A DNA stretch of 64,000 nucleotides from positions 1 to 64,000 of the forward strand of contig NZ_LUAV01000037.1 in the NCBI RefSeq assembly GCF_002078505.1, in the 5' to 3' direction. Below, piece after piece: positions 59,114 through 64,000 of this stretch (the stretch's first letter is position 1; each line of letters opens with the position of its first letter). Source of the DNA: Ensifer aridi (GTDB taxonomy: Bacteria > Pseudomonadota > Alphaproteobacteria > Rhizobiales > Rhizobiaceae). Below the pieces are notes generated by a model, which was given only the letters and a program-made list of their open reading frames with translations, had not been told where the DNA came from and searched no databases. The translations under genes and the position numbers were made by a program.

Positions 59114-59537
59114 AAATGTCTCCTTCTCTTGGCCGAAATTCTTTTCGAATTTGCTGTGAGTGCGGGTGACACGCGCCTCAGGGCGGCGGTAACGTTTTAT
59201 GTCATAGCTGTAACATGAACAAGCCGAAATTGCGCCTGTGCACCGTTACCTGCGCTCGGCCACCTGAGGATGCGGCTGCCGCAACCGCAAGGCGCAGCGT
59301 TGAGATGCACGATCGAGCCCTTGCAATTTGTGATCGGACTGTCCGCGACACGCTTAGCGCTTCCGTCTGCTCCGTTCGGCGCGGTTATAGCGGTGAACCC
59401 TTCAGCCGATGGATATGGAACACGGGCCGGCAGCCGTACCGCGTCCGGAGTGAAGGCCGCCAACAACCGCGACGGGACCGGCGCGAAAACAAGAGCGCGC
59501 TCGTCCTTCGGAATCGCTTTGTGCTGGCGAATCAGAA

Positions 59538-59566
59538 GAGGGGGATCGAATCCCTCCCCGCTACCA
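59538..59566 (+). other. tRNA 3'-end-like fragment
   Basis: GAGGGGGATCGAATCCCTCC followed by CCGCTACCA looks like a T-arm and acceptor end with CCA. No matching D-arm, anticodon arm or 5' acceptor strand is visible upstream, and the T-loop begins AT instead of TT. It may be a relic attachment site or chance. Confidence 0.3.
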
Positions 59567-59644
59567 GGCAATCCCTCAAGTCGGCACGCCCCCGCGACCA
59601 TCATTAGGCGTCAAAAATTGGGGAATACCTGAGTTTCATCGGAA

Positions 59645-59681
59645 GGGCGCCCGAAGCGCGGAAGACTCTCGGCGGGCGCCC
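59645..59681. repeat. Inverted repeat in the exsE upstream gap
   Basis: GGGCGCCCG (59645-59653) and CGGGCGCCC (59673-59681) are perfect 9-base inverted arms with a 19-base loop. It has no associated gene end. Confidence 0.45.
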
Positions 59682-60174
59682 AATGCAGGCAAAATCATGA
59701 ATGCAATCAAGGCTTCGCGTTACGCGGCGGCACGCCGAGCCTGGGGTATTCTCTATGTACCCGATTGAGAACGGCCCGCGCTACGCGTCAAAATTTATTT
59801 CCAGTGGGCATCATTGGCCATACACTACATCTCATGGATGTTTTTGAATTGGCTGCATTTCAGCACCTACAGATTTTCAGTGGCATATTTGCTTTGGACG
59901 GGCTGCTGCTTGGCACTGAATTTGGGTACGACGGCAGTCCTGAAGTCGGACGTTTTCGGATCTCCGCCGGATGGACAATGGCCGCCGTTCCTGGAGCCGG
60001 GCATCGCTTAGCCAGTCTCTCGGAATCACTGCGAAAGTGTTTCAGCCGCAGAACCGACCGAGATCGCAAAATCCCTAATCCGTCTGTTCGTGCGCCATGC
60101 TGGCTGATGGGCCTGGTGCACCGACCGTCGGATTAGGTCGGCCGGCCGTGCCCGCCGAGACGGAGGAACTGACG

Positions 60175-61995
60175 ATGAAGAAGCGGATGGGCAACAAGAC
60201 TGCGCCTCGACCGGCGACTATGCCAGCGGAGGGAAGCACTCTCTGGCAGCAGTTCGACATGATGCGCCGAGCTTTTGTCGCCTCCCCTGTGCTCAAGCCG
60301 ATCCTGTGGCTGACGGCCGGCAGTTTTGGCGTCATCGTCGCCACGGCTGTCGGACAGATCGTTCTCAATCGCTGGTACCGGCCCTTCTTCGACGCGATCG
60401 AGCGGCGCGACCTCAATGCCTTCTTCTATCAGCTCATGGTTTTCCTCATCATCGCCGGCGTTCTCCTGGTGTTCAACGTCGCGCAGCAATGGCTCAACCA
60501 GATGGTACGGCTGAAGCTGCGCGAAGGGCTGACATTGGATCTGATTGGCGAATGGATGCGGCCTCGCCGTGCCTTTCGGCTCGCCAATGCAGGCACCATT
60601 GGGGTTAATCCGGATCAGCGGATGCAGGAGGACGCCGGCCACCTGGCCGAGCTCACCACCAGCCTCGGCTTCGGGCTTGTGCAATCGTCGATCCTGCTCA
60701 TTTCGTTCGTCGGTGTCCTCTGGTCTCTTTCATCCGGCTTTGCCTTCCAGATAGGCGACAGATCGCTGGCGATTCCCGGCTATATGGTGTGGGCGGCGAT
60801 CCTTTACGCAGGCTCCGCGTCCTGGCTGAGTTGGCTCGTCGGACGGCGGATGATCGCCTTGAACGGCGAGCGCTATGCGCGCGAGGCCGATTTGCGCTTC
60901 TCGATGATGTACGCCAACGAACATATCGACGGCATCTCGCTTGCGGGTGGTGAGGCCGGCGAACGCCGGCGCCTGCAACTCGATCTTTCCTCCGTCCTCG
61001 GCGCCATGCGCAACATATTCCGCGCCGAGATCAATCTTGCCTGGGTTCAGGACGGCTACGGTTGGGTCACAGTGGTGGCACCCATTCTCGTCGCCGCGCC
61101 CGTCTATTTCGCCGGCAACATCAGCTTCGGCGGCCTCATGATGGCGGTCGGCGCCTTCAACCAAGTGCATACGTCGCTCAAATGGTTCGTTGCCAATGTC
61201 AGCGCCATTACAGACTGGCGTGCGACCCTCCTGCGCGTCGCCGCCTTCCGCCGTGCGCTGATCACGGCAGACGCCCTACACGACGAAGAGAAGCGGATCG
61301 AATTCGTCGAGAATGACAGCGCCAGCATGACATTCGATAACCTTGAGGTCGCCTCTCCCTCAGGGCGAACAAGACTCGCCGAATCACATATCGAGATCGC
61401 CCCAGGCCAGCGGGTCAACATCGTCGGCGATCCGCGTGCCGGAAAGACGCTACTCTTTCGAGCTCTTGCGGGGCTCTGGCCTTGGGGAAGCGGCCGAGTG
61501 GGAATGCCGGCCGGCGACCACGTCGTCTTCATCCCGCGCGCACCTTACTTTCCGCGCGGCCGACTACGCGACGCCCTTGCATATCCCCATGCCAATGATT
61601 TCTCCGATGGCGCGCTCGTGAGCGCGCTCTCGAAAGTCGGCCTCGACCACCTTGCGACCTCCCTCGATCGCGAAGCTCGTTGGGAGCGCGAACTCGGTGA
61701 CGACGAACAGCGCCTCCTGGCTTTCGCCCGGCTGCTCGTGCAAAAGCCCCGCTGGGTGATCATCGACGAAGCGCTCGAAACCATGGAGAGCGAAGCGCTG
61801 AAGCGGGCTCTTTCCATCTTCGAAACGGACCTGCGAGAAACAGCGGTCATCAAGATCGGGCCGAGCCCGCGGAACGGCGCTCTCTTCTCGCGCGTGATCC
61901 GCTTGGTCAAGGATGCTGAAGCTCCGGCGCTGAAACCTGTCCGCCTCGGCGCAGGCATTGCCGAGATGGAGGTGGCGGCGCGGAGCGCACCGTGA
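60175..61995 (+). CDS. exsE: BacA/SbmA-like ABC transporter (ExsE-like)
   Basis: A 606-residue fusion of a membrane domain of the SbmA/BacA or YddA type (about residues 30-350, with WYRPFFDAIERRDLNAFFYQ and NPDQRMQEDAG) and an ABC ATPase domain (about 385-590). Walker A is GDPRAGKT (about residue 420) and Walker B is RWVIIDEALETM. The signature region reads LGDDEQRLLAFARLL, a divergent form of the usual LSGGQ. It matches ExsE of S. meliloti by position. Relatives import peptides or cobalamin; the same layout is found in BclA, a peptide importer of Bradyrhizobium. ATG 60175 has GGAGG eight bases upstream. Confidence 0.88.
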   Translation: MKKRMGNKTAPRPATMPAEGSTLWQQFDMMRRAFVASPVLKPILWLTAGSFGVIVATAVGQIVLNRWYRPFFDAIERRDLNAFFYQLMVFLIIAGVLLVFNVAQQWLNQMVRLKLREGLTLDLIGEWMRPRRAFRLANAGTIGVNPDQRMQEDAGHLAELTTSLGFGLVQSSILLISFVGVLWSLSSGFAFQIGDRSLAIPGYMVWAAILYAGSASWLSWLVGRRMIALNGERYAREADLRFSMMYANEHIDGISLAGGEAGERRRLQLDLSSVLGAMRNIFRAEINLAWVQDGYGWVTVVAPILVAAPVYFAGNISFGGLMMAVGAFNQVHTSLKWFVANVSAITDWRATLLRVAAFRRALITADALHDEEKRIEFVENDSASMTFDNLEVASPSGRTRLAESHIEIAPGQRVNIVGDPRAGKTLLFRALAGLWPWGSGRVGMPAGDHVVFIPRAPYFPRGRLRDALAYPHANDFSDGALVSALSKVGLDHLATSLDREARWERELGDDEQRLLAFARLLVQKPRWVIIDEALETMESEALKRALSIFETDLRETAVIKIGPSPRNGALFSRVIRLVKDAEAPALKPVRLGAGIAEMEVAARSAP

Positions 61996-62005
61996 TTGCG
62001 GCTCG

Positions 62006-62743
62006 TTATACGCCGCGCCTGTTGCCCCAGATCAGCACATGCAGTTGCGGCAGCACGCGTGCCTCGAACCACCTGTCCTCGGCGACCCTATCGACCAGCC
62101 AGCGCATGCGCGCCATGATGCCGTCTATGTCGATAGGCGCATCGTGCGCGTCTGCGGGCGGCGGCGTATGGTTGCCGGGCTGGAGATAGACAGGCAAATG
62201 CGGATGGCGTGCCGCAGCCGATCTCGCATAGTCATAGTCCGCCTCGTCGAACACGACGATCTTGAGCACGGTCTGGGGCTTGCCTTCCGACGCCCGCAGA
62301 CAAGCGTCGAAGGCCTCCCAATCCGTCTCCATCCCGCTTGAGGGCGGCTTCGGGCTCAAGACCAGCACGTCGAGATCGGCGAACCAATCGCGGGCGACCG
62401 AGCCTTGCGTCTCCAGCGCAAAGCGATAGCCCTGCCCGTGGCCGCAGCAGATCAATTCGCCGAAAGGCTGGATCGCTGGATTACCGCCCGACAACGACAC
62501 CATCAGGGGCTTTCCGCCGGATAGCCGCGTGACTTCCCGCCAGACCTCTTCCGTCGACATCGCGCGCCATTCGTCTCTGAAGCGGCTTTCGACCGCATGG
62601 AGGCTGTCACACCAGGAACAGCGGTAATCACAGCCGCCGGTCCTGACGAACACGGTCGGCAGTCCGATCAGCACCCCCTCGCCCTGGATCGTCGGACCGA
62701 AGATCTCGCTGACGCGGATCTCGGTCGGTTGCGCGCCGGTCAT
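62006..62743 (-). CDS. queE: 7-carboxy-7-deazaguanine synthase
   Basis: A 245-residue radical S-adenosylmethionine enzyme of queuosine biosynthesis, converting 6-carboxytetrahydropterin to 7-carboxy-7-deazaguanine. The iron-sulfur cysteines are in GGCDYRCSWCDS (Cys38, Cys42, Cys45; a CX3CX2C motif), preceded by EIFGPTIQGEG. VSLSGGNPAIQPFGEL is the other family segment. I chose ATG 62743, which overlaps the queD stop (ATGA); the much longer upstream frame lies across queD and queC. It is the third gene of the que operon. Confidence 0.93.
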   Translation of the reverse strand: MTGAQPTEIRVSEIFGPTIQGEGVLIGLPTVFVRTGGCDYRCSWCDSLHAVESRFRDEWRAMSTEEVWREVTRLSGGKPLMVSLSGGNPAIQPFGELICCGHGQGYRFALETQGSVARDWFADLDVLVLSPKPPSSGMETDWEAFDACLRASEGKPQTVLKIVVFDEADYDYARSAAARHPHLPVYLQPGNHTPPPADAHDAPIDIDGIMARMRWLVDRVAEDRWFEARVLPQLHVLIWGNRRGV

Positions 62744-63099
62744 GGCCGGTATTCCGCCCAGGTCTTTGCCGTCTCGCTCACACGCACGGCCGTTGTCTCT
62801 GGAAGGCGCACCTTGCACCATTCGTAGAAATGCTGCGCCAGGCATTCCGCCGTCACCCGGTCGTGCCCGAGCACGTCGTTCAGGTGACGGTGGTCGAAAG
62901 TCTCGTCGATATAGTGCTTCAAAGGCGCAAGCTCGTGATAGTCCCGCACGAATCCATGCTCGTTCAGCGTCTCGGCGGAAAGCTCGACTTCGACGATATA
63001 GTTGTGCCCGTGCAGCCGCGCGCATTGATGCTCTGGCGGTAGGCTCTTCAACTGATGCGAGGCCGAGAAGTGAAACTCCTTGGTGATGCGGAACATCAT
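62740..63099 (-). CDS. queD: 6-carboxy-5,6,7,8-tetrahydropterin synthase
   Basis: A 119-residue enzyme of the PTPS/QueD family, converting dihydroneopterin triphosphate to 6-carboxytetrahydropterin. Zinc ligands are His15 in SASH and His30/His32 in RLHGHNY; the catalytic Cys26 is in HQCARLHGHNY. The start overlaps the queC stop, and its own stop overlaps the queE start, so the three que genes are tightly coupled. Either of two adjacent ATGs (63099 or 63096) could be used. Confidence 0.93.
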   Translation of the reverse strand: MMFRITKEFHFSASHQLKSLPPEHQCARLHGHNYIVEVELSAETLNEHGFVRDYHELAPLKHYIDETFDHRHLNDVLGHDRVTAECLAQHFYEWCKVRLPETTAVRVSETAKTWAEYRP

Positions 63100-63806
63100 C
63101 TGACCTCCTCAGCGGCAAAGGCGCCGGTGGCCGCGACCCAAAAATCCGGGTCGTCGTACTCCGTCGGGTCTGCAACACCGGCAAGATGGAAGGCCTCCCG
63201 CCGCTCGACGCAGGTGCCGCAACGCCCGCAATGGCGTTCACCGCCTTTGTAACAGGACCAGGTCTCGGCAAAGGGCGTTCCATGCTTCGCCCCGTCCGCA
63301 ACGATGTCCGCCTTGGAGACATTGACGTAGGGCGCATAGAGCGTGACGTCCGCATAGCCTTCGAGCGCGTGGCTCTGCATCGCCTGGAAGGCATCGATGA
63401 AGCCTGGCCGACAGTCGGGATAGATGAAGTGGTCGCCGCCATGCACGGCGGTTGCCACCGCGTCCGCTTTGCGTGCGGCCGCGACGCCGAAGGCGATCGC
63501 GAGCATGATGGCGTTGCGGTTCGGCACCACCGTCGCCTTCATCGTCTCTTCCGCATAATGCCCGTCAGGCACGTCGACGTTGTCCGTCAGTGCCGAACCG
63601 GTTAGGTGGCGGCCGATTTCGCGAATGTCGATGACCTGGTGCGGAACGCCGAGGCGCCTGGCACAGGCCCCCGCGAAGTCCAGTTCCTTGCGATGCCGCT
63701 GGCCGTAGTCAAACGACAGAAGGCCGAGAAGCTCGTGTTCCGCCGCGACTTTGTGCGCAAGCGAAACGGAATCCAATCCGCCGGAGCAGATTACGATCGT
63801 TTTCAT
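63096..63806 (-). CDS. queC: 7-cyano-7-deazaguanine synthase (ExsB)
   Basis: A 236-residue ATP-dependent enzyme that makes preQ0 from 7-carboxy-7-deazaguanine. The PP-loop is CSGGLDSVSLAH at the N-terminus, and the four zinc cysteines are in WSCYKGGERHCGRCGTCVE. It was first known in S. meliloti as exsB, a negative influence on succinoglycan production, before its queuosine role was found. AAGGA stands upstream of ATG 63806. It heads the queC-queD-queE operon. Confidence 0.94.
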   Translation of the reverse strand: MKTIVICSGGLDSVSLAHKVAAEHELLGLLSFDYGQRHRKELDFAGACARRLGVPHQVIDIREIGRHLTGSALTDNVDVPDGHYAEETMKATVVPNRNAIMLAIAFGVAAARKADAVATAVHGGDHFIYPDCRPGFIDAFQAMQSHALEGYADVTLYAPYVNVSKADIVADGAKHGTPFAETWSCYKGGERHCGRCGTCVERREAFHLAGVADPTEYDDPDFWVAATGAFAAEEVR

Positions 63807-63948
63807 GATAGGTGTCCTTGTTTTGACCGGGTAGGCTGCGACCGGAGTGTTACCTGCCGGCCTTCTAGGCCAAAAGGGACCGTTTGTGAATGGCCGGCCG
63901 GTTGCAGGTGAGAGAAATTCCCACGCGCCCCCGGCCAGCCGCTTTCGG

Positions 63949-64000
63949 TCAGCCGTCGTTGAGGACGAGCCCCTTGGTCAGTTCCAGCGCCTGCCTTTCG
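63949..64000 (-). CDS. C-terminal end of a gene cut by the window edge
   Basis: The last codons of a minus-strand gene, encoding ERQALELTKGLVLNDG before a TGA at 63949-63951. The rest lies beyond the window. The composition is protein-like and the frame stays open to the edge, but 16 residues are too few to identify it. An exs or exo gene would be expected here. Confidence 0.4.
   Translation of the reverse strand, partial: ERQALELTKGLVLNDG

Larger units (their letters stand above)
59114..60174. other. Long gap between the XRE gene and exsE
   Basis: About 1060 bases with no gene I can defend. Overlapping frames at 59197-59607 on both strands lack ribosome sites and domain patterns. A tRNA-3'-end-like fragment is at 59538-59566 and an inverted repeat at 59645-59681. 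From about 59790 to 59920 the DNA is AT-richer than its surroundings and includes a 65-codon hydrophobic frame (59814-60011) that starts at a TTG without a ribosome site. This may be a decayed region. Confidence 0.5.

Noticed and set aside
59197..59607. Overlapping frames on both strands in the exsE gap
   Set aside because: They have no ribosome site or family pattern, and the two strands are open over the same stretch, as expected for GC-rich noncoding DNA.
63807..63948. A preQ1 riboswitch upstream of queC
   Set aside because: I looked for the preQ1-I core on the minus strand and did not see it; only a small GGCC-TAGAA-GGCC hairpin is present.
1..64000. CRISPR arrays, insertion sequences, phage genes and rRNA genes
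   Set aside because: None seen. The repeats present are dispersed palindromes, not regularly spaced direct repeats, and no transposase or integrase frame was recognised.

Overview
The window looks like part of a secondary replicon (chromid or megaplasmid) of a Sinorhizobium/Ensifer-type alphaproteobacterium. The DNA is GC-rich and dense with sugar-transport operons. Its right end carries the exs gene neighbourhood known from Sinorhizobium meliloti pSymB: exsH, exsG, exsF, exsE, then queE, queD and queC/exsB. Four copies of a RIME-like rhizobial palindromic repeat support the same placement. This rests on recognising genes and their order; no database search was run.

Layout. 0.2-4.9 kb: a PAS-rich sensor kinase, a single-domain receiver and a FixJ-type regulator. 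5.3-7.2 kb: a small Cys-rich exported protein and a vapBC toxin-antitoxin pair. 7.6-19.1 kb: a nine-gene catabolic operon with an Rbs-type ABC importer, a SorC regulator, an aldo-keto reductase, a GlpD-like flavoprotein, a DhnA/LsrF-like aldolase, an FGGY kinase and a GMC oxidoreductase. 19.4-22.7 kb: small proteins, a GT4 glycosyltransferase and an ExoD-like membrane protein. 22.9-28.2 kb: a galactofuranose-type importer (ytfQ, ytfR, ytfT, yjfF) and a GntR/FCD regulator. 28.4-35.9 kb: a CUT1 importer with a TIM-barrel isomerase and a Gfo/Idh/MocA dehydrogenase, divergent from a LacI regulator. 36.1 kb: a paralogue of the Cys-rich protein. 36.5-38.8 kb: an ampC/ampR-like divergent pair. 38.9-45.8 kb: a CUT1 importer with a GH51 arabinofuranosidase and a winged-helix regulator. 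46.1-49.9 kb: a site-2 protease, two small membrane proteins and an S41-like protease. 50.0-54.0 kb: a split ribose/fructose-type importer with an NAD-dependent epimerase. 54.1-64.0 kb: the exs/que region.

How the genes work together. The window is mainly a carbohydrate-scavenging archive with five separate ABC sugar importers, most with their own regulator and operator-like palindromes. The 7.6-19.1 kb operon is the best candidate for an incompletely described pathway. It combines parts seen separately in erythritol (ery) and autoinducer-2 (lsr) systems. A plausible chain is import, phosphorylation, quinone-linked oxidation and aldol cleavage, but the substrate cannot be read from sequence. 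The exs region links exopolysaccharide remodelling (a secreted GH16 glycanase), an HWE kinase with its receiver, a BacA/SbmA-like ABC protein and queuosine precursor synthesis.

I found no rRNA gene, complete tRNA, CRISPR array, transposase or phage gene.
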